A program made the translations under genes and the position numbers. 22,522 nt of DNA from Rhodanobacteraceae bacterium (GTDB lineage Bacteria > Pseudomonadota > Gammaproteobacteria > Xanthomonadales > SZUA-5): positions 1-22,522 of the forward strand of contig JADKFD010000066.1 of NCBI GenBank assembly GCA_016717705.1, read 5' to 3'. Position 1 is the stretch's first letter. The number at the start of each line of letters is the position of its first letter. A model generated the notes under the pieces. That model saw nothing but the letters and a program-made list of their open reading frames with translations, had not been told where the DNA came from and did not search any database. Shown here piece after piece: positions 8,940 to 15,797 of this stretch.

Positions 8940-9303
8940 TCAGGCTACGCCGCCGCACTTGCCCTCTTCCTTGGCTTTGTCGCCGCCGCACTTGCCTTCT
9001 TCCTTGGCCTTGTCGCCACCGCACTTGGCACTTGCCTTCTTCGCCGCACTTGCCTTCTTCCTTGGCCTTGTCGCCACCGCACTTGGCTTCCTCGGTCTTG
9101 GAATCACCGCACTTGCCTTCGCCGCACTTGCCTTCTTCCTTGGCCTTGTCGGCCGGCGCTGCGTCACCCACCAGCATGTAGCCCTGCGCCAGGTCGGTTG
9201 CCTGCATGCCAGTGCTCGTGGCGGCAGAGGCGCCAAAGGTCAGGCTGCCCAGGAATGCAGCGCCCAGGGCGAGGGAAACCGGCTTGATCATCTTGTTGCT
9301 CAT
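8940..9303 (-). CDS. hvfA: HvfA-type copper-binding RiPP precursor with EGKCG repeats (frameshifted)
   Basis: Precursor peptide of the DUF692/DUF2063 system, exported and thought to sequester copper. The start at ATG 9303 is supported by GGAGAG about 9 bases upstream. Residues 1-27 form a signal peptide (MSNKMIKPVSLALGAAFLGS, then LTFGASAA). The family segment MQATDLAQGYML follows. The rest is Lys/Glu/Gly/Cys repeat: EEGKCGEGKCG, EEAKCG, then EEGKCG units separated by GDKAK. About eight Cys are present in the corrected frame, which ends KCGGVA at 8940. Near 9027, where AAGTGCC runs into AAGTGC, the frame slips. Read literally, the protein would end in a basic QVRWRQ... tail with no further Cys, stopping at 8932. 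A repeat-tract error or real slippage are both possible. Signal peptide plus repeat plus neighbours make the family call strong. Confidence 0.88.
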
Positions 9304-9482
9304 GAATGGACTCTCCGATCGCATGAATGAATGCCCAGGTTAAGGGCGAACTGTAGCTGCCTGCGCAGCGCTCCCACCGCCGATCTGTCTTCGGCGGCAT
9401 AACGTTATTCTTGCGCAGGCAAGATGACAACCGTCGTACAGACGTAGTCGCGCAAGATGACCGGGAGGCGTGCGATTTGCTT
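9304..9482 (-). promoter_or_regulatory. hvfA upstream region: direct repeat, palindrome and leader hairpin
   Basis: Read on the minus strand towards hvfA, this holds two exact copies of GTCATCTTGC (9461-9452 and 9428-9419) whose starts are 33 bases apart, about three helical turns. Next comes the perfect palindrome ATAACGTTAT (9399-9408), then a stem CCGCCGA/TCGGCGG (9377-9397), then a GTGGGAGCGC REP-like element (about 9352-9377). The repeats could be an operator and the stem part of the leader, but no convincing -35/-10 pair can be fixed by eye. Confidence 0.4.
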
Positions 9483-10717
9483 TCAGCGTTTGCGCTTCGC
9501 CTTGCCGGTGGGAGCGGCTGCATGCCGCGATCCTTGCTTTTCGCCTTGCCGCGAAGGCTGATCGCGGGTAGAGCCCTTTCCCACAGGTGCTCCCGGGCGT
9601 TGCGCCTTTCCCGTGGGAGCGGCTGCATGCGGCAATCCTCGCTTTTCGCTTTGCCGCGAAGGCCGGTCGCGGGCAGCGCCCGTACCCACAGGTGCTCCCG
9701 GACGCTCTGGCACCACGGCTACCGTGATCTCCTCACGATCATGATAAAGCTGGCGCGCCCGCACCATGAAGCCCTTGCCGGTCAACGCCTTCAGTTCCTG
9801 CAATGCCAGGGTCCATGCCTCGAAGCGTCGCTTCATCGGCAGCTTGAGGTTGAACACCGCTGCCCGGCACCAGCCCTTGCGCGAACCAGCGCGCCACCAG
9901 TTCGGCGACGCGGCCGGGTTTTTCCACCATGTCGCAGACCAGCCAGTCGACCGGCTTGGGCGGGCGGTAGCGGAAACCATCCTCGCGCAAATGGGTGACC
10001 AGTCCGCTGGCCATCAGGCCGGCGTCGACCCGGCCATTGTCGATCGCCGTGACGCGCATCTGGCGCGCCACCAACTGGTAGGTCCAACCGCCGGGCGCCG
10101 CACCCAGATCGACCGCGCTGGCGCCCGGTCGCAAGAGGGCATTGCGCTCGGCCTCGGTGAGCAGCACCTGGAAGGCTTCGTCGAGCTTCAGGGTCGAACG
10201 CGATGGCGCCTCGCGCGGAAACTTCAGGCGCGGGATGCCACCCGGATAGCGCGCCGCCGCTCGCCGGCGCCTGGCCAACCACGGCGTGGGTGCCGGCCAG
10301 CATCCAGACAGCCGCCGCCGGTGCGCTGCCCGGCTGCACCCGTGCCTGCAAGCGCGCATCGATCGCACCGAGCAGCGGCGCCAATGGCTTGGTGGCCTCG
10401 CTGTCCGGTGCCAGCACGCTCAAGGATGAAAATGGTCCCAGCGCATCGAGCGCGGCGCCGATCGGCGTGATCCGGTCCTTGACGCCCAAGGTCGGAAGTT
10501 CGGCGGTGACCACCATGAGATCACGGGCGAACACCAGTTCGGTCAGGCGCGGAACAGCGCTCGTCGGGCCGGTGCGCACTACCGCCGGTTGCACCGAATC
10601 AACGGTCACCGCTGCGCCGCGCGCGTGGAACCAGGCCTTGAGTTCCTCGATCAGATCGGGCTCGAAGCCGACGCGGCAGAGCAGGGCAAGCGGATGGGCG
10701 ATGCTGGGTGGATGCAC
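9483..10717 (-). CDS. rlmM: 23S rRNA C2498 2'-O-ribose methyltransferase RlmM, with REP-encoded tail
   Basis: SAM-dependent enzyme that 2'-O-methylates C2498 of 23S rRNA. The GTG start at 10717 gives LALLCRVGFEPDLIEEL, the N-terminal THUMP-like part. The Rossmann domain follows: GGIPRLKFPREAPSRSTLKL, SAM motif VDLGAAPGGWTYQLV, then MASGLVTHLREDGFRY, VDWLVCDMVEKP and FNLKLPMKRR with the catalytic Lys. Two frameshifts interrupt it: one near 10252-10266 (before YPGGIPRLKF) and one at the CCC of 9874-9876, where dropping one base joins WFAQ to GWCRAAVFNLKL. The core ends at HDREEITVAV. The frame then continues for about 70 residues as two 35-residue repeats (PGAPVG..., HAAAPTGKA) encoded by a 105-bp tandem REP, closing with KRKR. 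Such a tail is not normal for RlmM. The function call is firm; whether the tail is translated is inferred from the open frame. Confidence 0.9.
9501..9711. repeat. Two 105-bp tandem REP units inside the rlmM 3' end
   Basis: GTGGGAGCGGCTGCATG followed by CCGC or CGGC starts at 9508 and again at 9613, exactly 105 bases apart. Each is followed by CTTGCCGCGAAGG and, near the unit end, CCCACAGGTGCTCCCGG in opposite orientation. The unit length is a multiple of three, and the rlmM frame stays open through both copies. Confidence 0.85.
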
Positions 10718-10922
10718 GATGCTCGAGCCCTTGCCTGCGTTTTGTAGAGCGGAGCTTGCTCGCTGCCTTGCGCCGGGCTTTTGTGGAGCAGCGGAGCAAG
10801 CCCCGCTCTACAACAGCCGGGTGGATTCTCGACCGCAGGCCGAGAATCCACCGCGGACCGGCCGCGTACCTTGGTGGAATCCTCGCCTGCAGCGAGGGTT
10901 CACCCTACAGGCTGGCGCCAGC
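10718..10922. repeat. Intergenic REP cluster: GTAGAGCGG hairpin and two GGTGGA(A)TCC hairpins
   Basis: Three stem-loops are packed between rlmM and the acyl-CoA dehydrogenase stop. First, TTGTAGAGCGG at 10742-10752 pairs with CCGCTCTACAA at 10803-10813, with further GGAGCTTGCTC/GGAGCAAGC matches inside. Second, GGTGGATTCTCG (10820-10831) pairs perfectly with 10841-10852. Third, GGTGGAATCCTCGC (10873-10886) pairs imperfectly with 10892-10904. The first type recurs at the right end of the window, and the second and third types recur at 12757-12927. Confidence 0.85.
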
Positions 10923-12716
10923 TCAGGCCAATGCCGCCTCAACTCCCGTCGTCAACGACGCCGCACCCGCGCGCACACCGGCGGCGTGGCTGAGCGTGCG
11001 CGGCAGCAGTCGATCGAAGTAGAAGCCCACCGTCGCCAGTTTGGCGTCGCGGAATTCCGCGGTGCCGGCGTAGCTGGCGCGGGTCACGGCCTCGGCCTCG
11101 CGGGCCATGAAGTAGGCGAAGGTGATGTAGCCCGAATAGAACAGGTAGTCGACCGCCGCCGCGCCAATTTCATCGGCGTTCTGCGTTGCCTTCATGCCGA
11201 TCTCGCGGGTCAGGCCCTCCCATTCCTTGACATGCCGGGCGAGCGAAGCCACCAGTCCCGCGATCGCAGCGTTCTCCGCGTTGGCCTGGCAGAACACGCC
11301 GATCTCGCCGAGGAAGTGGCGCAGTCCCACCGCCTGCTGGCCCATGATCTTGCGGCCGAGCAGATCCAGCGCCTGGATGCCGGTGGTGCCTTCGTAGATC
11401 GTGGTGATGCGCGCATCGCGCAGGAACTGCTCCTGGCCCCATTCGCGGATGTAGCCATGGCCGCCGAGCACCTGCACGCCGTGGCTGGTGCACTCGATGG
11501 CCAGTTCGGTGAGCATCGCCTTGCTGATCGGCGTCAGGAAACTCAGGATCTCGTCGGCGCGCTGGCGCACGCCGGCGTCGGTGTGCTTTGACACCAGATC
11601 CACCTGCAGCGCCGAGTAGATGCACAGCGCGCGGCCCGCTTCGGCGAAGGCTTTCTGCGTCATCAGCATGCGCCGCACGTCCGGGTGGACGATGATCGGA
11701 TCGGCCGGTTTGTCCGGGCGCTTAGGCCCGGACAGCGAGCGCATCTGCAGACGATCCTTGGCATAGGCCAGCGCGTTCTGGTGCGAGATTTCGATCAGTC
11801 CCAGGCCCTGCACGCCAACGCCCAGGCGCGCGGTATTCATCATGGTGAACATCGCATTCAGGCCGCGATTGGGCTGTCCGATCAGATAGCCCTCCGCGCC
11901 GTCGAAGTTCATCACGCAGGTGGCCGAGCCCTTGAGGCCCATCTTGTGCTCGATGCTGCCGGCGGCGACCGTGTTGCGGTTACCGACCTGGCCATCGCGC
12001 GACACCTTGTACTTGGGCACGATGAACATGCTGATGCCCTTGGTGCCGGCGGGGGCGTCCGGCAGGCGCGCCAGCACCAGATGCACGATGTTCTTGCTCA
12101 TGTCGTGCTCGCCGGCGGTGATGAAGATCTTGGTGCCGGAGATATGGTAGCTGCCATCGCCCACCGGCTCGGCGCGCGTCCGCAGCAGGCCAAGGTCCGA
12201 TCCGCAGTGCGGCTCGGTCAGGCACATGGTGCCGGTCCATTCGCCGGACAGGATGCGCGGAATGAACACGTCGCGTTGCCACTGCTCGCCGTGATGGGTC
12301 ATCGCATCGACGGCGCCGGCCGACAGCAAGGGATAAGTGCCCCAGGCGACGTTGGCGGACTCGATCATCTCCTTGAACACGTAGCCGACGCTCTCGGGCA
12401 TGCCCTGGCCGCCATAGGCCGGATCGCCGCACAGGCCGGTCCAGCCGCCCTCGACGAAACGGTTGTAGGCCTCGCGGAACGCGGCCGGCGTGGTCACCAT
12501 CTTGGAGGTCTTTTCGAATACGCAGCCCTCCTCGTCGCCAATCGCGTTGGTCGGCGCCAGCACCTGTTCGCAGAATTTCGCGCCCTCCTCGAGGATCGCT
12601 TCGACCAGTTCCCGCGTGACGTCTTCGCCGCCCGGCAACTGAGAGTAAATGCTCGTGGCATCCAGCACGTCGAACAGCACGAAGCGCATATCGGTCTGTG
12701 GTGCGGTGTATTTCAT
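10923..12716 (-). CDS. Acyl-CoA dehydrogenase (DmdC/long FadE-like subfamily)
   Basis: FAD-dependent alpha,beta-dehydrogenation of an acyl-CoA, passing electrons to ETF. The 597-residue protein is longer than the classic 380-residue type and fits the subfamily with an extra C-terminal domain, which includes 3-methylmercaptopropionyl-CoA dehydrogenases. It has GGWTGLCGDPAYGGQGMP near 90-107, MCLTEPHCGSDL near 163-174 (flavin/substrate loop), GTKIFITAGEHDM, and the region VLGGHGYIREWGQEQFLRDARI. IYEGTTGIQALDLLGRK follows, whose Glu is the usual catalytic base of this branch. The C-terminus (FYFDRLLPRTLSHAAGV) is typical of the added domain. The frame is intact. ATG 12716 has GAGGA about 8 bases before it. 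The true substrate cannot be told; the name methylmercaptopropionyl-CoA is often given on similarity only. It stands alone between two REP clusters. Confidence 0.92.
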   Translation of the reverse strand: MKYTAPQTDMRFVLFDVLDATSIYSQLPGGEDVTRELVEAILEEGAKFCEQVLAPTNAIGDEEGCVFEKTSKMVTTPAAFREAYNRFVEGGWTGLCGDPAYGGQGMPESVGYVFKEMIESANVAWGTYPLLSAGAVDAMTHHGEQWQRDVFIPRILSGEWTGTMCLTEPHCGSDLGLLRTRAEPVGDGSYHISGTKIFITAGEHDMSKNIVHLVLARLPDAPAGTKGISMFIVPKYKVSRDGQVGNRNTVAAGSIEHKMGLKGSATCVMNFDGAEGYLIGQPNRGLNAMFTMMNTARLGVGVQGLGLIEISHQNALAYAKDRLQMRSLSGPKRPDKPADPIIVHPDVRRMLMTQKAFAEAGRALCIYSALQVDLVSKHTDAGVRQRADEILSFLTPISKAMLTELAIECTSHGVQVLGGHGYIREWGQEQFLRDARITTIYEGTTGIQALDLLGRKIMGQQAVGLRHFLGEIGVFCQANAENAAIAGLVASLARHVKEWEGLTREIGMKATQNADEIGAAAVDYLFYSGYITFAYFMAREAEAVTRASYAGTAEFRDAKLATVGFYFDRLLPRTLSHAAGVRAGAASLTTGVEAALA

Positions 12717-12931
12717 GGCAGCGTCCTCAAGTCAGAAACTGATGTTGTGAATGCACGGGGTGGAACCCTGGTCGCCGAGCGGGCGTCGGGTGGAACCCCT
12801 GAAGCCGAGTAGTGGGTTCGGAGCCGCCGGACCGCCAACAGGGATTCCACCGTCCCGGCCGTCGGTGGAATCCGCGTGGCGAGTTCGGCGGATTCCCAAG
12901 CACCTCGCGGCGCGGGTTCCACCCTGCGCGG
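12717..12931. repeat. Intergenic GGTGGAAYCC palindromic repeat cluster
   Basis: Five copies of the GGGTGGAACCC/GGTGGAATCC motif lie here: 12757-12771, 12788-12799, the pair 12842-12852/12863-12873 (GGATTCCACCG facing CGGTGGAATCC), and the reverse copy GGGTTCCACCC at 12914-12924. The same family flanks the other end of the acyl-CoA dehydrogenase gene. The gene promoter and GAGGA ribosome site lie at the left edge (about 12717-12730). I see no gene in it. Confidence 0.75.
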
Positions 12932-13429
12932 CTACCTGAACGATCCGGGCTTGCCTGGGGTGGCGCGCAGTCGGCCTTCGTAGCGCAGCGGGAAGTGCAC
13001 ACTAGGCTCGGAACAGTGGAGTTCGCCCTCAAGCAGGTAAGTGATGCTGGAATCGGTGCCCAGCGCAGTCAGCTGCGGCAAGGCCGAAACCGCGCCAAGG
13101 TCGATGCGGAAAATGTCTCCGGAAACCGGCGGCAGCGTTTCCGACAGGATTTGCGAGCCTGTGATCGAGCTTGCCTGATCCAGCGTCAAGCTCCAGTCGA
13201 AGCGCGCCAGCGTGACCGGCATGCTGGCCGGACTGTCGATGCGCACGCGCGCCACGAAGCGGCCATCCACCGCGTCGATCTCCTGCACGCTCAGCGTCGG
13301 TGGGCCGAGCACCTTGCGCGGTCCGCCGCAGCCGGCCAGCAACAGGGCCAGCAGCAACAGCCCGAGGCTGGCGCTGTGCCATGCGCCGCGGCGCCCGATG
13401 TCGATACCCGATTGCTTGCCAGTTCTCAT
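12932..13429 (-). CDS. LEA type 2 (WHy-domain-like) lipoprotein
   Basis: The 165-residue protein starts at ATG 13429 with GGAGA just upstream. A hydrophobic stretch (LGLLLLALLLAGCGG, residues about 22-36) ends in a clear lipobox LLAGC, so it is exported and lipidated at that Cys. The mature part carries a single beta-rich domain: GPPTLSVQEIDAVDGRFVARVRIDS and the P-V-T-L-A-R-F-D-W-S-L-T-L-D pattern. These match the LEA14/WHy fold, in which a paralogue-conserved N-P/S-P-x-x-L-P-L...L step precedes the strand. Role in the envelope is unknown, possibly stress related. It lies 16 bases after the MAPEG gene and is probably the last gene of that operon. The family call is moderately sure. Confidence 0.72.
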   Translation of the reverse strand: MRTGKQSGIDIGRRGAWHSASLGLLLLALLLAGCGGPRKVLGPPTLSVQEIDAVDGRFVARVRIDSPASMPVTLARFDWSLTLDQASSITGSQILSETLPPVSGDIFRIDLGAVSALPQLTALGTDSSITYLLEGELHCSEPSVHFPLRYEGRLRATPGKPGSFR

Positions 13430-13445
13430 TGCGGATCTCCCTCGA

Positions 13446-13841
13446 TCAAGTCATCAGCGGCCTGAGCAGCAAGGCGAGCGACAGCCCCGCCAGCAGCGTC
13501 CAGGTCAGCATCACGCCATACAATCGCCCAAAACTGTGCCCGGCGCTCTGTGTGAGACCCTGGGCATGCAGGATGCGCGCGACAATCAGCGTGGCGCCTG
13601 CCGCATGCAGCGCCCATGCGGGCAGTCCGCCGGCCTCTGCCAGCCCCAGCAAGATCAGCACCATCGGCACGTTCTCGATGGCGTTGGCGTGGATGCGGAT
13701 GCGGCGCTCCAGCACGCGGTTGCCGCCATCGCCGATCCCGATCTTCTGGCTGCGGCGGATGTGCGCAACGCGAACCGCCAGGGCCAGGACCAGCAATCCG
13801 CACAATGCGGCATAGATCGAAGTGATCGGAAACAGGCTCAT
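13446..13841 (-). CDS. MAPEG family inner-membrane protein
   Basis: At 131 residues it has the normal size for bacterial MAPEG (eicosanoid/glutathione metabolism related) proteins of the YecN kind. Four membrane segments can be seen: ITSIYAALCGLLVLALAVRVAHI (about 6-28), NVPMVLILLGLAEAGGLP (about 58-75), ALHAAGATLIVARILHAQGL, and LYGVMLTWTLLAGLSLALLL. The family signature R-x-x-x-N-A-x-E-N-V-P-M is present, read here as RIHANAIENVPMVLILL. Its ATG (13841-13839) overlaps the TGA of the upstream PhoX-like gene as ATGA, so translation is coupled. The catalytic role in this organism is unknown; many bacterial members have glutathione transferase or peroxidase activity. Confidence 0.88.
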   Translation of the reverse strand: MSLFPITSIYAALCGLLVLALAVRVAHIRRSQKIGIGDGGNRVLERRIRIHANAIENVPMVLILLGLAEAGGLPAWALHAAGATLIVARILHAQGLTQSAGHSFGRLYGVMLTWTLLAGLSLALLLRPLMT

Positions 13842-15220
13842 CGCGGATCCTTGAGCAGATCGTCCCACGGTCCGGTGATGGCTGCCGTGAAGCCGGGGCG
13901 GAAGATGTTGGCGAACAGCCAGCGACCGTCTGCTGAAACGCAGGCGCCAGCCCATTCCGAAGCGCCGTGGTCGACGCCATCGATATTCACGTGATTCTCG
14001 GCGATGGTCAGCAGGCGGCCATCGCGGCCCAGCCATTTGAGCTTCTGCTGCTGGCGCTGCGGACTGTCTTCGCAGATCACCATGCCGGCACCCGGGCCTT
14101 CGGCAAGGTTGTCCGGATAATGCATGGCGTCGGCTTGCTCGACTTCGAACATCAGTTGCAGCAGCGCGGACTTTGGCTCGTAGCGCCACACCTGGCCGCC
14201 GGCGGCATCGCCGCCGGACGTCGAGGTGAACCAGATGCCATCAGTGCGCGACAGACAGCCTTCCAGCCGCACGAAGCGCGACCCGCCAGCGGCAAGTCCC
14301 TGGTGGACCACGCCGCCCTGGTCAAGGGTTCCCGGCGAGTGGCCGAGCAAGGGGTCGGCGATCGGCGCCCAGCGCACGCGCCATTGCTGGCCCCCGCGAA
14401 CGCCGCGACGCAGATCCGGGCCGCCCTCGGCGATCAGCATCTCCAGCGCACCGCCCGCCGCCAGGTCGCCCGGCCGATGCGGCGTGAAACGATAGAAGCC
14501 GGCGGTGTCGTCGCGGTCCTCGGTCAGGTAGGCCTGCCCGGTGGTCGCATCAAAGGCCACCGCCTCGTGGCGAAACTGGCCCATGTCGGGGATCGGGCGT
14601 GCCCGCGTGTTGCCATCGGCACTGACTTCGAAGGCCAGGCCGTGGATCTTGGTCAGACGCGCATCAGGTACGCCGGGACGGGTGGGGCGCACCTGGTCGC
14701 GACCGACCACGATCTCCTCGCAACTGATCCAGGTCCCCCACGGGGTGACCCCACCGGCGCAGTTGACCAGCGTGCCGGTCAGCGCCGGGGTCGCAGTCAG
14801 CAGCTTTTCCGCCGCCAGGTCCACGCGCAGCACGACGCAGCCGGCGCCGCAATCGGGATCGTAAGCGTCCGCGCCCGGCGCAAAGGCACCGTTGGCGTCG
14901 ACGATTTCGTGATTGCGGATCAAGGTGACGATGTCGCCCGTCGTGGCCACCACACCCATGCCGTCGGCGTTTGCGGGGATCCTGCCGCCACCCGGCAGCG
15001 CCTCGCCGGCCCAGGCAAAGGTGAAATAGCGAAATCCCGCTGGCAGATGCAGCAATGTCAACCCAGTGGTCGCATCGATGGCCGGGCGCAGACGATCGCT
15101 TGGCGATTTCCGCCCCGGGCGGCCGCCGCAGCTGCCAAGCGTGCCCAATCCGCCCACCAGCGTAGTGGCCAGCCCGAGCGAAACTGCGTGGCGCAGGAAC
15201 TGGCGACGCGGGTGAGACAT
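13838..15220 (-). CDS. PhoX-like (DUF839) Tat-exported phosphatase family protein
   Basis: DUF839 proteins include the calcium/iron alkaline phosphatase PhoX, but many members have no tested activity. The 460-residue protein opens with a twin-arginine signal (SHPRRQFLRHAVSLGLATTL). A possible lipobox LGSC at about residues 28-31 could make it a Tat lipoprotein. Family blocks seen: TLIRNHE near 99, NCAGGVTPWGTWISCEE near 152-168, MGQFRHEAVAFD near 216, and YLTEDRDD near 234. SCEE and HEAVAFD supply expected metal-binding acids, and the C-terminal ASEWAGACVSADGRWLFANIF with PGFTAAITGPW is typical. The frame is intact. It is the first gene of the operon, followed by MAPEG with an ATGA overlap. 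It diverges from the TonB receptor gene. Confidence 0.88.
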   Translation of the reverse strand: MSHPRRQFLRHAVSLGLATTLVGGLGTLGSCGGRPGRKSPSDRLRPAIDATTGLTLLHLPAGFRYFTFAWAGEALPGGGRIPANADGMGVVATTGDIVTLIRNHEIVDANGAFAPGADAYDPDCGAGCVVLRVDLAAEKLLTATPALTGTLVNCAGGVTPWGTWISCEEIVVGRDQVRPTRPGVPDARLTKIHGLAFEVSADGNTRARPIPDMGQFRHEAVAFDATTGQAYLTEDRDDTAGFYRFTPHRPGDLAAGGALEMLIAEGGPDLRRGVRGGQQWRVRWAPIADPLLGHSPGTLDQGGVVHQGLAAGGSRFVRLEGCLSRTDGIWFTSTSGGDAAGGQVWRYEPKSALLQLMFEVEQADAMHYPDNLAEGPGAGMVICEDSPQRQQQKLKWLGRDGRLLTIAENHVNIDGVDHGASEWAGACVSADGRWLFANIFRPGFTAAITGPWDDLLKDPR

Positions 15221-15797
15221 GCCTGCTCGATGGATACGGACGGGTATGGAGGATACGACAGCCTACCTTCATTCGCGGAACTTGCGCCTGCACTGGACTC
15301 CGCACCAGAGCGAACCGGCGCTGCTGCAAGTCGCCTGTCCGAGCGGGCGTCCGCCGCGATCAACAGCCGCATGTGGTCCGCTGAACCGGGCCTTCTGCTG
15401 CCGAAGCGACGCCGGGAGTCGCTAAACTGCGGATAAAAAGTACGTTAAGCCGATCCTGTTGCGGCGGCTCAGGAATCGCCCGGATTGCCGCATTGCGGTG
15501 GATCACGCGCCCGCGGCGGCTGTCGTGCAGACCTGCTCTCGTTCGAAAAACGCCCTTCGCTCAAGACCTTGCAGCGCATTGCCAGCGCGCCGCCAGCATC
15601 GCCGGCCCGCCCGCGATGGGCAATCGCTGCGCTGGTCCAGGCTTCTGTTGCAAAAAAACGACACGTCAACGGCACTTTTGCAACCGTTAGCTTTTTGTTA
15701 GCCTCGCCGACGCTCAGGGATGGGGCTAGGACGAAAGTCCTGTCAGGAAGGCAAAAAGTCCCGAGAAGTATCCGTGAAGTCTTTTGGAGAGTGCTAA
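15221..15797 (+). promoter_or_regulatory. Divergent intergenic region with TonB-receptor leader
   Basis: This 577-base gap separates the PhoX-like operon from the TonB receptor. I find no convincing gene in it. The stretch 15645-15720 is AT-richer than its surroundings (TTGCAAAAAAACGACACG, TTTTGCAACCGTTAGC, TTTTTGTTAG) and is the best place for the receptor promoter. Downstream, the transcript would carry a small perfect stem AGGAC-GAAA-GTCCT (15728-15741), with AAAGTCC occurring again at 15755-15761. The ribosome site GGAGAG lies at 15786-15791, six bases before ATG 15798. Confidence 0.45.

Noticed and set aside
8884..9330. Plus-strand frame rich in hydrophobic repeats (ALAFFLGLVATAL), looking like a membrane protein
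   Set aside because: It is the antisense of the hvfA EGKCG repeat. The minus strand has the signal peptide, ribosome site and operon context.
15720..15797. Known riboswitch (for example cobalamin or c-di-GMP) in the receptor leader
   Set aside because: Only a GAAA-capped 5-bp stem is seen. The conserved boxes of those riboswitches are absent.
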